Source: Albugo candida (taxonomy: Eukaryota > Oomycota > Peronosporomycetes > Albuginales > Albuginaceae). From it: a stretch of DNA of 39,371 nucleotides. The notes under the pieces are model-generated. The model was not told where the DNA came from and ran no database searches. It worked only from the letters and a program-made list of their open reading frames with translations. The first letter of the stretch is position 1; every line of letters begins with the position of its first letter. Position numbers and translations under genes: made by a program. The stretch is taken from positions 1-39,371 of the forward strand of contig CAJNAR010000064.1 in assembly GCA_905220665.1 (NCBI GenBank). The letters run 5' to 3'. Positions 12,407 to 22,169 of this stretch are shown piece after piece.

Positions 12407-14884
12407 GCTGAAGTGGACCAGTAATCAACCTCATTTCACCATCTTGTTGTGAGAGGTGAAGTGTTGTGTGCTCCTCTGGAAAAAAGCTGAGATTGACGGA
12501 AAGCTCAGCGATGTCACCATGAAGAAGTCCACGCCATCTACCTCCAAACCATTGAGACCAACACTTTATCCCAACGTCGGAGCGGAAGAAGGATATGATC
12601 ACATTGGTTGGAAGTAAACGACAATGATGACCCGGAATCCAGATCACTGGTCCATCGGTGAGATATTGGATCCAGTGGTCGTTGGTGTAGAATGTCGGAG
12701 CAGTACACATGAATAAAAGTTCCAACAACGCGAGAGCTTTCGTTGCTCGAGTCAAACCGATAACGATGTCCGGCACTGACGTCCACCACGACATTACTTT
12801 CTCGAACAGGAAAGATCGCTTGGAGGGAACTTTTCCACCAACGTGGCGACTCCATCGTGTCGCAAACGTAACATCTTCGCCGAGATTGTGAGTTGCAAAA
12901 ACGCGATTTATCATAAGTAGATGAGCCACTTCATCCAAAGCTTTATCATTCGACTCCATACACGAAAGTAGCACACCATTCATCGTGATCGGATGATCAA
13001 GTGCCGCTCGGATGATTTTGTCCGGATTTGTGCAGAACTGGATTAGCTTCCGCACATGAGGGATGCAAGAATCCGCTTGGACCAGCTTGTCCGGTCGGAG
13101 TGAGTGAAGGGCATTTTTCGAATCGATTTCCATCAGCTCCCCTATTTCACCAACTCGGGTTGGTCGTTCCGATTTCTCGATTGTTGTATGACGTTTTTGA
13201 TAAAAGTGTGCCGCCTCTTTCGAGGTGGCCACCTCTTTTGGCATCCGTGCTTTCACGGGGATGATTTGGACGCGATTGCCATTCTCTGGATTGGCAACCG
13301 CTGTTACTTCTTCGATCTCCACCTCCATAGTTGCGAGCACGGAAAAATAGTTACTCGTCGCTAGTTTTGGAAGCGCAAGAGGTGGTGCTTTGGAGACCAT
13401 TTGGTCGAACGGCTCCACCCGATTACGTTTTCCACTCGTCCAAGCCAACTTCATGGATACATCCCCATCCCGCTCTACCCGTGGTTGTGAGTATGACTGA
13501 CTGGTCAGTTGGAGGATGGGAGGTGTGGGTTGCAATAAAGCTTGTGCTCCTGGTGGTGTGATAGTGGGGGGAGTGTTGAGCTCCAACGAGATTTGATCGG
13601 AGAGCTTCCGGTCAGGTTTTCTCGCCACCAATTCCTTACTGGGAACTGGATTCACCACCTTTTGTGGTGCCACCACGAGTGCCGCTGGTTCGGCTGTATG
13701 TCTCTGGTTCTTTTGTTGTTTTTGGGTGTTGTGAATCTGAGTTGCAGATTGATTTTTGCGTTGTTTTTGATTGTTTTGCTTGCTTTGGTGTTGCCGTACT
13801 CCCGGGGTTGATGTAGCACCCAAATCCAAGCAATAAGGACCACGTTGACCAAAACGTGGTCGTTCCGTTGGAATAGGAGCATTCTTACCCCGTACTGGGT
13901 ATAGCTGTTTGTCGTAAGCGATTTGTTCAATCACTTTACCAACTCGAACCAGTTGTTGGGGGCACGTCAAACTACCAAAGTAAACTCGCCAAGTCGACAT
14001 CACCACTGCCTTTGTGGGAATCGTCTCGCGGAAGGTGTCATACACCACTTGACATCCTAGTTGGTGAAGAGCACGGAGAATGTTGTTCCGTTCTTCCTCC
14101 ACGCCTACGCCGAAAACATCGAGGTAGTACTTTGTTTCAAGAGTATCAAACTCTCGAAAAAATACTTTTCCCCAAGGATAGTCACCGGCTGACACTCCAA
14201 CTGTTGGCAGGCATCCGCTGTGGTTACCATCACTCTGATGTTTCCCCCAGGCATTTTGGATACTTGAGCGATTGACCGGCTCTCCAGTAGGCTTTCAAAA
14301 ACCGGATTACCGTGGTCCCGCATCAGGGATGTTAGTATTTTTCCATTTGGAGTACGGGTCAAGGACTGGCCCGTCTCCAAGACCATCGGGAAGGTTGCTT
14401 TCCGGATTTGGAAAGGTCTTGCTGCTTCCAATTTAGCAGACAGAACCGACCAATCCGGGTGCTCCCCATCAGCATATAGCTGCAATATAGCCTCGATATC
14501 CAAGGCTTTCGGCTTTGCGAGCTCTACGCGAAATTTCGCTCGAGCTCTAGCCTGGTCCTTACGCAAGGACTCCTGTGACTTGATCAGGTCAGCAAGCGTG
14601 GGACTTTTAGTGTCGTCCACACTTGCAGTTGCCTTTGGGTCACCCTGTGACGAGGCAACGACAGTACCGCATGTACCACCGGTATCAGATCCGACTCGGG
14701 TAGTACCGGTATGAACCTGTACCGTCACACTGGGGGTGGGGGTACTTTCCACGTCATCACACAGGGGTGATGACTCATCAACAATCATGCAATCACCCAA
14801 GGCTGGGTGACTCATGAGGGTTGCCACGTCACTACAAGTGGACGCTAGCACCCTGGGTTGTGTCGATATGTCGACTTGAACCAT
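12396..14884 (-). pseudogene. family-2 ORF1, single frameshift
   Basis: The ATG at 14884 begins MVQVDISTQP. About 829 codons are represented, but one base is missing in the T-run near 14155-14165 (TATTTTTTCG, versus TACTTTTTTCG in E4). The first frame therefore dies near 14105, and the remainder is read from 14195 onward. Regions in order: an acidic N-terminus with CDDVESTPTPS; a conserved LADLIKSQESLRKDQ helix; LETGQSLTRTPNG; PGGNIRVMV; KYFFREFDTLETKYYLDVFGVG (possibly an RRM-like fold); a Gln/Asn/Lys-rich linker; and a C-terminal block with MCTAP, DHWIQY and HHCRLLPTN. No CCHC knuckle is visible. Its role is presumed to be RNP assembly. Confidence 0.9.
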
Positions 14885-14975
14885 TGTTTTCGAGAGGAAG
14901 GAGTTGAAAAAGGTTGTTTTTTCGAGTTGTTTTACTAAATTGGCGGGTTACTTAGTAGCCGGCAAATTGAGAAGT

Positions 14976-14994
14976 GGGTCGTATAGCTCAGTTG
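14976..14994 (+). repeat. variant tRNA-head spacer between E2 and E3
   Basis: The spacer GGGTCGTATAGCTCAGTTG has the same length and the same A-box core (TAGCTCAGTTG) as the other spacers, but a different acceptor sequence. It resembles the 5' end of another tRNA species. This supports the spacers being tRNA target sequence and not part of the elements. Confidence 0.85.
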
Positions 14995-15152
14995 AAGTTG
15001 TCTATATTACTAGAATTAGACGTAAATGACTTCTTTAAATGCCTAGACTACAATAAATAACATATAATACATGCAGATGTGGCCTGAAAATCACAACGAG
15101 TGGACTTGGTGCGGTTGAAGACGGTTGAGTAGACTAGCCACTCAGCTCAGAC

Positions 15153-18100
15153 TTATGAGCGCGCACGCCTTCGTATCTTGAGGAGATCTGATCTCCCGGA
15201 GAAATATCTTTTTGCTGAACCTGATTGCAATAGGGCGAGTAAAACCATCTGAAGCTGATCAAGCTGTGTGGGATCATAGCACTGACGTTGATAAAACCGA
15301 ATATGGGCGCTGAAAGTGCTGTAGATCACCGAAACAGCTGGTCCTGTTGGTGTTGAAGATACTTGGTCGAAAAGTCGTCTATTCCGATCCTTCCAGATGA
15401 AGTGGATCGAAATGGCAACCAATGCAAACCAAAGATCTTCCAACACCATCCTGAATGGCTTCCACCTATCACTAAGGTGAGGAAGTCGTAGACACGCAAT
15501 GTGCGACCACTTCGGTCGAGCTGAAAAGAAAGCTATCCAAGAAGGAAATAGCTCCTCCCAAATTGGGTATGTCCTACTACAGTCGAAAAACAGATGCTGG
15601 TAACTTTCCACCTCACCACAATGCTCCTGTGTACACAGGATGATTCCCGGATGAGCTTGCTTCAGAAACCAGAACCGGGATCGCACTGGTAACATTGAAT
15701 ATGTAAGTCGGAGCTGAATGTCCGAGTATATTGGTAATAAACGTCCTCGAAGACGTTTAAAACCCGTTGAGAAATCCTTTACCCAAGTCGAAGCACTTGG
15801 CCGGTCTCTCTCTGGTATGTGAAGCAGCAGTGGGTGAGGCTTGTCCGGTGGTTCTGCTTTCCCAACAACTCGAAAGAGTTGATTCCGAGGAATAGTCGGA
15901 AAGAAAACCTTCGTATCCGAAATTTGAATGCCAAACGGAACCGGATACGCCTTTGCAATGGAACGCTCTGGACACAACAAAACGCCCTCCGGTTGAATGC
16001 GACGTAAAATTTGAGTAGCTTCCACGTACAAGCGTCGTAAAAGCTTTGTCTTGGCTACTTCCGCTGAATTTCCAACTGTATGCGTACTGAAACGCAAGAC
16101 AAACTCGGAAGACGAATTGAACCAAGTTGATCTTCCACCGAACAAATCACGTAGAGAACGGATGCGGAACGCTTGAGCGAACTGCATCCTAAAGTACGCG
16201 CAGGTTCCGGGACCATTCCCATACATCGACGATGAGCAACCGCACTAGTAGAACGTTGCCGTTGCTCAAACTGAAGATGAGAATCCACCTGCAGCCAGAC
16301 AGGAGCATTTAACATAACGATGTATTGCTCCTGTGAAGACAAGGTCTGGGGTGTGAGTTCCCACTTACTCTGACTCCACCAAACGCACGTCTGCTTCCAC
16401 CACGATGACGCTACATTCCAACGAACCATGGTAGCATGCCGACGAGGTGATATCGTTAAGATATCGAGCGGCTTGAACGGTCCAAAGTTGGGTAAGATGT
16501 TCTTCACAATTTCCATACCAGTCAATGTCCAGTTGCTTGGAATAGGTGTACTGGAATGTAGTGCAAATTGTTGTAGAAATTGGAGTCGTTGTTTCATTAA
16601 TTGCTTCTCGATCATCGGAACCTGTAAACCACCTTGTGAATAAGGCAGATATAAAAGTTCCGATCGAATGAGCTGCACATGTGTTGAATCCCGCTCATAC
16701 TTTCGACTCAACACAAATCGATTTAACATCGATTGCCATCGTCGCAGTAAATGTTTCGGGATATCAAAATGTGTCGTAAAATGCCATAATCGTGACAAAA
16801 CCATGGTCTGCGCCACCAATAAACGTCCACGCACCGTTCTTGCTCGACGAAACCATTGACGAAAACCACCATAGAAACGATCTTCTAGGAATTCAATCAT
16901 CAAATCACTCACTGGTGATTGACTGAAAGGAATTCCCAAATACTTGACCGACTCGCACCGTGATAGAACTTTCACTAAAGCGAACGGCTGACAGGCTTGA
17001 TGACGGTTAAGAGGAAGTAAAGTCGACTTTGAAAGATTTAACTTTGCTCCTGAACCATCACAATAGTGTTGGACGACATCAAGCTGAGCCTCCACCCCAC
17101 CGAGCGAAGACGATAACAAAGTCGAGTCGTCCGCAAAGAATAAACTGGTTGATGTATCCATTGGAGTGATACAAATACCAGGTCCTTCATGTCTCCGCAA
17201 CAAATTTCCCAACGGCTCAATAGTCATAAGAAAGAGCAATGCGGAGAGTGGATCACCTTGTTTGACTCCACGAGAAGGAGTGATCTTTGGTGAAAGCGTT
17301 CCATTCAACAACAGCGAAACATTCGTGTTGGTGTATAGAAGCTTTGTCCACTTGATAAACGAATTTCCGCAGTTCATTTTCGAAAGCACAGCAAACATGT
17401 ACGACCAATCCACTCGATCGTACGCTTTCTCAAAATCGAGAAAGGTTGCATATGCTTCCTCGCCACGATGAGTGATCAAATCTTGTAGATCACTCATGTA
17501 TCGAATGTGGTGGTGGATGGATCTGCCTCTCAGAAATGCTTTTTGGTCTTCGTGAATCAATTTCGGAAGCATTTTCTGGAGTCGATAGGCAAGTACCTTT
17601 GACAGCACTTTCACATCCACGCATATTAATGCAATAGGACGATAGTTGCCAGGATCTGCTCGAGATCCTTTTTTGTAAAGCAACGTGATTGCCGAACTAC
17701 GCTGAGAGCGTAGCAGAGAGCCTCGACGAAGTTGATCGTCAAAGACAATTTGCAAACATTCACCAAAGACACTCGGAGCAAGTTGGTAGAATGCTGCCGG
17801 CAATCCATCCATTCCAGGTGATGAGTGTCCGCGCATACTTTTGATGGCTCCTTCCATTTCCGATTTAGTTAATGGAGCAGAAAGAAACGACTCATCAGAG
17901 CTGTTTAATGTTTTGGTAATTGAGTCGATAAGCGTTTGTTGTTTTTGAATGCAAGGACGGAGTGGGACTCCAGCTGAACTTTCCTTATCACCCATAATTC
18001 CACCCCAATGGTCGGTGAACTGAAGGGTGATTTCAAGTGGATTCTTTGATACTTTGCCATTCGGAAGGAGGACTTCTTCCAATGGCACCCGATGACAAGT

Positions 18101-19327
18101 TGAATCCAGCGGACGAAAGAAGTATCTCGATGATTTCTCCACATTTCGCATCTGGTGGTCGAACGCGGAGTCTTGATTGTACTTCGACGAGCTCTTCACT
18201 CGTTCATGATAAAAATGAAGAGCGTCCTTGTAAAGTTTCTTTTCTGTGCTCTGATCTGATATTCGATAGGCGGATGCAGCATGTTCCAACTCCGATTGAG
18301 CTCGAATGAGCTCATCTTCCTCTTGACGTCGAATCATCTTTTGAATTTGCTGAAGTAAACGCTTCATATACTTCTTCCAACGCTCCCAATCCTTTCCGGG
18401 ACTGGAAGAAGCACGAAGCTTTGCCAAAATGCGTTCCGCGTGCACTTCAATCGCCTCGATGATTACTGGGTACTCGAATAATGAGAGGGGACATTTCCAG
18501 TAACCACGGCCCTGAAGTTGGATCGGATTTGCAAACTTGAGTACTTGTGCCAAATGATCCCCCGTGTGAGGAAGGGTGGCATAATTTGAATCCTTATAAA
18601 TTGTACGGAAGAGATGCTCCGACAAAAGGATGTAATCCAGTCGATTACGTCGTGGCTGAGGGCCAGTAAAGATACGCTCTTCGGGATGCTGGTGACGCCA
18701 AGCATCGAGAACACCCAAGTTTGAAAGCCATTCCAAACATGAGAGGCGACTTGGTTCATGACGATATGCACCACTTGAACAATCCAGACTTGGACAGAGA
18801 GCTGTATTGAGATCTCCACAAACGATATGTGATGCGTTTTCTTCGAATGATCCAACTGGAAGCTGATCGAAAAAAGGTTTTCGTTCCGTTGAATCCACCG
18901 GAGCATAAACGTTGTGGACGTATACTGGTGCTCCATGAACCACCAAACGAACCACCAGATACCGATCTTGAACTGTGACATTGTGCACGGCTTCAGCAGT
19001 TTGAAATCCAGGAAAATCGTTCCGGATAATGGTCATAACACCGTTTACTCGTTCCCGAGAGGGGTGAGAGTGAAGACTATTCGTATCACTGATAAAGGAT
19101 TTACTTTTGAATGTCGATGTCAGGTGAAAACGAAATGTCTCCAGGTGCTGGCGATCACGAAAACGAGTGTCTTGGACGCAACAGAGTGCATATTTTGAAA
19201 ATGTATGTTGGATGGCAAGGTGACCATTCTTTTTGATTCCGTTTGTGTTGACGGAAAGAATGGTCTTATTTGTCCACGAAAAAGTGGCCGTCGAGCTGCC
19301 CTTAGTATTGAACTGAAAGGGATCCAA
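15153..19327 (-). pseudogene. family-1 ORF2 (endonuclease + reverse transcriptase), one frameshift
   Basis: The frame is open for 1090 codons from 19327 (a TTG codon; no ATG lies in the ORF1 overlap here, unlike E1 and E5). It covers the endonuclease (NTNG, CCVQD, NVYAP, GDLN, RLDYI, GDHLA) and the full RT (LDFEKAYDRVDW, GVKQGDPLSALLF, LFFADDST, VKYLGIPF). One A is missing from a run at about 16191 (AAA versus AAAA in E5), so the C-terminal 357 codons (16226-15153), with C-x4-C-x7-H-x4-C and KDRNRRLF, lie in another frame. With that base present it would match the intact E5 protein closely. The first 80-95 codons are diverged from E5. A sequencing or assembly error in the homopolymer cannot be excluded. 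Confidence 0.92.
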
Positions 19328-21734
19328 CGACGAGTTTGTGAATACCGTCTTCTTCCTTCAGTTGTAGTATAGAAGCTTCGTCGATAAGAAAACGGTTGGA
19401 TGACTGAAGCTGCACCAAGTCGTCGAAAATGGGACTTTCCCACTTTGCGTCAAACCACTCGCTGAGGCAAAGTGTACCCAACGGTGAACGCAAAATTTGC
19501 AACAACACATTCGTGTGAAGCAGACGACAGTGATGAGCTGGAATCCATACCACTGGCTGACCAGTAACGTACTGGATCCAGTGGTCGCTGTGGTATATGG
19601 TTGGTGCCGTGCACATCAACATCAGCTCAAAGAACGCGAGCGAGTTTGTTGCTCGTGTCAATTCCTCCACTTCAGCTGACTCAGTCCACCAGTTGTCCAC
19701 CGCTGCGAGCATAACTTTCCGAACAGCCGAAACGGAACCACCGACTTTCTTCGACCATTTTTTGCTAAACGTGGTATCCGAATTCGGTTCGGATGCTGCC
19801 AATACACGATTTATTGTGTGTATTCGCACCACTTGATCCAAGCATGGGTCATTGGACCTCATGCAACGATTGAGCACTCCATGTAGTGCAATCGGATGAT
19901 CTAATGCAAATTGGAGAATACTGTCTCCGTTGGATGTGAAACCAACATGTTTACTTGCTTTCGCAACGTAAACATCCTCTTTCAACAAAGTATCCGGTCG
20001 AGGAGGAGACTGAGCTGTTTTCACATCTTGAATTAAGAAATCCACTACTTCTGCCACACGAGTCGGACGATCGTCCTTTTCAATTCGGGTGTGGTTTTTT
20101 TTGATGAAGTGAGCCGCTTCTTTAGAATTGGCCAAATCGTTTTTCACCACAAGTTTGGATGGTACAACCTGGTACCTTTTCCCAAAGTCGTCCTTCGTAC
20201 TTACGTCAATTTTGACAAAGTCGACGTCGACGGAGCCGAGCACATTGAAATAATTGCTCGTAGCCAAACCTTCCAATGATTTGGGAGGGGCATTGCTCAA
20301 TAAGCTTTGAAAGCGATCAATAGATCGATTACGCTTGTTGCGATTTCGAACTGGAGTCCACATGTCTTCGGCGGACTTCGACTCGTCTTGTTGGGTAATA
20401 TTTGCTCCATTTTCCTCGACAGCCTGAACAGCTGAGGGAATTTTCTCCTGAGTCGGAACAGAGTTTTGTAATACTGGAATTGTCGCATCGTCAGCGGTGG
20501 TATCAGGGGTGTCTTGAAGATTAGATTGCTTGTTTTCAAGACATTGTTTAGACACTTCCGGTAATTTGCTGGTGTTTTTTTCCTGCTTTGGTGTCGTTTT
20601 CGACTTCATGGGCTGGCTTTTGACCGATGAAGCGGTTTGTTTCGTCGGTTTATGATTCGGTTGAGGAGTTTTCACCGGCAGCAGTAAGCAGTGTGGACTG
20701 CGCTGACCCATCCTCAACCGATCAACCGGGAGGGGAGAAGCTTTCCCTCGAGCCAAATAGTATCTCCCCTCGATACATATTTGCTCACAAACTTTTCCGC
20801 CAACCATTAGCTGTTCAGGACAGCTTGTGTCGCGGAAATAAACTCTCCAAGTCGACATAGCAAGTCGTCTGGAAGCCACTGCTTCACGAAAATTCTCATA
20901 CAGAACATCGCACCCAAGACGATGCAAAGCCGACGCAATGTTGAGTGTGGGCATTTCCGGTCCAATTCCGAAAATATCCAAGAAAAATCTCGAACCAAGA
21001 ATATCGAATTCACGGAATGAGTATTTGTTCCCAAGAATCGTAACAGTTTCGTGGGCCAATTTATGGCAAACTTCCTCTTCGGTAACGAGGAGTCTCAAAT
21101 TACCACCTGGCAATTTAGCCAATTGGCCAATTTTCCCTGCTTCGAAAAGCTCGTCGACAATCACATTACCGTGATCTCGAACGAAGGATTGCAAAATATG
21201 CGCTGGTGGGATTCGAACCAGCGCCTGACCAGTTTCCAGCACTACCGAGAATTTTGCACTGGGTAGAGCGAAGGGTTTTGCTGCAGTCAAGTGTGCAGAC
21301 AAAATCTCCCAACTTGGGCGGCCATTTTCGAAAAGCTTTTCAATAGCGCGAAGATCCGCAGCTAATGGCTTAGGCATTTCAACCTTCCATGTTGCTTTTT
21401 TAGCCGCTTTATCCTTGCGGATTTCCTCGTTGCCCTTCAGGATATCCGCCAAGGTAGCGCGGTTTTCTTGTTGAACCGGTTTTTTTACCGATACAGGAGG
21501 TAATGACGCGGTCGCGTCATCGATGTCCATAGGGATCGATGGAATCTCCTTGGGTAGAATACGAGCTGGCTCGACAGTCATGGTCACATCTGATTGGACC
21601 GTTTCAGATTCCGTGGATTCTGAGTGGTAGGTGGCCGCATCCAAAGAAACATTTTCCGTTGGAACTGGTGCACGAGTTGTGACATCGTCGGACGACGTAA
21701 CGATGGGTAAACGCGAAATGTCGAAAGAAACCAT
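19302..21734 (-). CDS. family-1 ORF1 protein, intact (about 810 aa)
   Basis: This is the only complete uninterrupted ORF1 in the window. I chose the ATG at 21734 (MVSFDISRLP) because E0, E1, E2 and E4 start at the equivalent MV-x-x-DIS. The frame extends 30 codons further upstream to an ATG at 21824, but that lies in the 5' UTR close to the element terminus. Rough map: Ser/Thr/Val-rich N-terminus (1-95); basic helix with ADILKGNEEIRKDKAAKK (about 100-130); LETGQALVRIPPA (about 165-180); PGGNLRLLV (about 205); FREFDILGSRFFLDIFGIG (about 238-256); CPEQL (about 300); a long charged Gln/Lys/Pro linker; and a C-terminal block with MCTAP, DHWIQY and HHCRLLHTN (about 700-745). Length is above that typical of L1 ORF1 proteins. 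RNA chaperone or RNP function is inferred from position only. Confidence 0.88.
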   Translation of the reverse strand: MVSFDISRLPIVTSSDDVTTRAPVPTENVSLDAATYHSESTESETVQSDVTMTVEPARILPKEIPSIPMDIDDATASLPPVSVKKPVQQENRATLADILKGNEEIRKDKAAKKATWKVEMPKPLAADLRAIEKLFENGRPSWEILSAHLTAAKPFALPSAKFSVVLETGQALVRIPPAHILQSFVRDHGNVIVDELFEAGKIGQLAKLPGGNLRLLVTEEEVCHKLAHETVTILGNKYSFREFDILGSRFFLDIFGIGPEMPTLNIASALHRLGCDVLYENFREAVASRRLAMSTWRVYFRDTSCPEQLMVGGKVCEQICIEGRYYLARGKASPLPVDRLRMGQRSPHCLLLPVKTPQPNHKPTKQTASSVKSQPMKSKTTPKQEKNTSKLPEVSKQCLENKQSNLQDTPDTTADDATIPVLQNSVPTQEKIPSAVQAVEENGANITQQDESKSAEDMWTPVRNRNKRNRSIDRFQSLLSNAPPKSLEGLATSNYFNVLGSVDVDFVKIDVSTKDDFGKRYQVVPSKLVVKNDLANSKEAAHFIKKNHTRIEKDDRPTRVAEVVDFLIQDVKTAQSPPRPDTLLKEDVYVAKASKHVGFTSNGDSILQFALDHPIALHGVLNRCMRSNDPCLDQVVRIHTINRVLAASEPNSDTTFSKKWSKKVGGSVSAVRKVMLAAVDNWWTESAEVEELTRATNSLAFFELMLMCTAPTIYHSDHWIQYVTGQPVVWIPAHHCRLLHTNVLLQILRSPLGTLCLSEWFDAKWESPIFDDLVQLQSSNRFLIDEASILQLKEEDGIHKLVVGSLSVQY
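21201..21223 (-). other. perfect B-box motif in a hairpin inside E3 ORF1
   Basis: The minus strand reads GGTTCGAATCC at 21219-21209, an exact match to the Pol III B-box consensus. It sits inside a 7-bp inverted repeat (CGCTGGT ... ACCAGCG, arms at 21201-21207 and 21217-21223), so it resembles a tRNA T-arm. The codons (LVRIPPAH) are part of ORF1. E1 encodes a similar peptide without the motif. It may be coincidence. Confidence 0.4.
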
Positions 21735-21834
21735 TCTGTTTGAGAGAATAGTAGTCAATAAGGGTGGTGTGGTTGAAAGTTGGTTGTTGTGTATCCGATT
21801 TGCGAGGTTTGTAACAGCTGGCAAATTGAGAAGT

Positions 21835-21853
21835 CCCCGAGTGTAGCTCAGTT
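21835..21853 (+). repeat. tRNA-head spacer between E3 and the SINE
   Basis: The spacer CCCCGAGTGTAGCTCAGTT lies between the 5' end of E3 and the 3' end of the SINE-like element. It has one more leading C than the commonest spacer. The D-loop G of AGTTG is missing or has been absorbed at the SINE boundary. Confidence 0.82.
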
Positions 21854-22091
21854 AAGGGTGTTCGCCCGTAGTACTTTTATTTAGACACCTTTCTGTTACT
21901 ACAGTTTGGTGGTTATCTACTCTATTCTAATCACTAGTATGTAACGCTCTGAAGAGCCCGGTCCAACTCCTGTACAGTTATTTTCTGGTGTAGTTGCCAG
22001 CGGTCTTGACACGTCCATATCTTCATTGAGTAGGTTGATATTTACGTGGAGGAATCTTTGCCTCCGCCGAGGGGCCCCATCGCAGCCCTTT

Positions 22092-22164
22092 TGCCACCGC
22101 CGGGATTCGAACCGGGGTACACACGGTCGGAACACATGTGTACTATCCGCTAGGCCCCCCGACC
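22092..22164 (-). other. tRNA-like SINE head, probably tRNA-Gly(UCC)-related
   Basis: The 73-nt segment fits standard tRNA numbering: GG-TTCGAAT-CC falls at positions 52-62 and the final A at 73. The anticodon position reads TCC, preceded by T33. The 3' acceptor strand CGGTGGC is not complementary to the 5' strand, the D-stem pairs poorly and the T-stem has a mismatch. It therefore looks like a degenerate Pol III promoter head and not a working tRNA gene. The identity is tentative. Confidence 0.6.
22103..22113 (-). promoter_or_regulatory. Pol III B box of the SINE head
   Basis: The minus strand reads GGTTCGAATCC, a full match to the B-box consensus GGTTCRANNCC. An A-box-like GGGCCTAGCGG lies about 34 bp upstream, at 22157-22147, which is a normal A-to-B spacing for tRNA-type internal promoters. 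Confidence 0.7.
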
Positions 22165-22169
22165 GGGAC

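Larger units (their letters stand above)
7920..14975 (-). mobile_element. E2: family-2 LINE, full length, nearly intact
   Basis: This 7.06-kb element has both conserved termini and needs only two small indels to explain its broken frames: one missing base in ORF1 near a T-run, and two extra bases late in ORF2. Layout on the minus strand: 5' UTR 14975-14885, ORF1, an 11-bp ORF1/ORF2 overlap, ORF2, then a 3' UTR of about 300 bp. It is very similar to E4 and E6. The flanking spacers differ: CTCGAGTGTAGC... on the left and GGGTCGTATAGC... on the right. It therefore lacks a simple matching target duplication. Confidence 0.93.
14995..21834 (-). mobile_element. E3: family-1 LINE, full length, chimeric
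   Basis: This 6.84-kb element has an intact ORF1 and an ORF2 broken by a single missing A. Its ORF2 from about 19030 downward is nearly identical to E5. The start of ORF2, all of ORF1 and the 5' UTR are clearly diverged from E1 and E5. It therefore looks like a recombinant of two family-1 subfamilies. The 5' end (AACAGCTGGCAAATTGAGAAGT) is a variant of the common terminus. Left and right spacers differ (GGGTCGTATAGC... and CCCCGAGTGTAGC...). Confidence 0.92.
21854..22169 (-). mobile_element. tRNA-headed SINE-like element sharing the LINE target site
   Basis: This 316-bp non-coding unit lies between two tRNA-head spacers, exactly where a LINE would sit. Read on the minus strand it begins with a tRNA-like head (22164-22092) containing an A-box-like GGGCCTAGCGG and a perfect B box. 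A unique body of about 200 bp follows, including a GGAGG ... CCTCC hairpin near 22040. It ends at 21854 in GAACACCCTT, with an inverted repeat (ACACC at 21885-21889, GGTGT at 21857-21861) in the place of the LINE 3'-terminal stem. The tRNA head, small size and lack of an ORF fit a SINE moved in trans by the neighbouring LINEs. Resemblance to the LINE 3' end is short (ACACC(C)TT). Confidence 0.72.

Noticed and set aside
21735..21824. Upstream start of E3 ORF1 at 21824 (MPAVTNLANR...)
   Set aside because: It would begin 10 bp from the element terminus in what is 5' UTR in the other copies. The MV-x-x-DIS start is conserved in both families.
21917..22135. 72-aa minus-strand ORF (MFRPCVPRFES...)
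   Set aside because: It crosses the tRNA-like head and SINE body, has no recognisable domain, and is best seen as chance.
22092..22164. Functional host tRNA gene on the minus strand
   Set aside because: The B box and anticodon position fit, but the acceptor strands do not pair, the D-stem is poor and the unit continues into a body with a LINE-like 3' end. A SINE head is the better reading.
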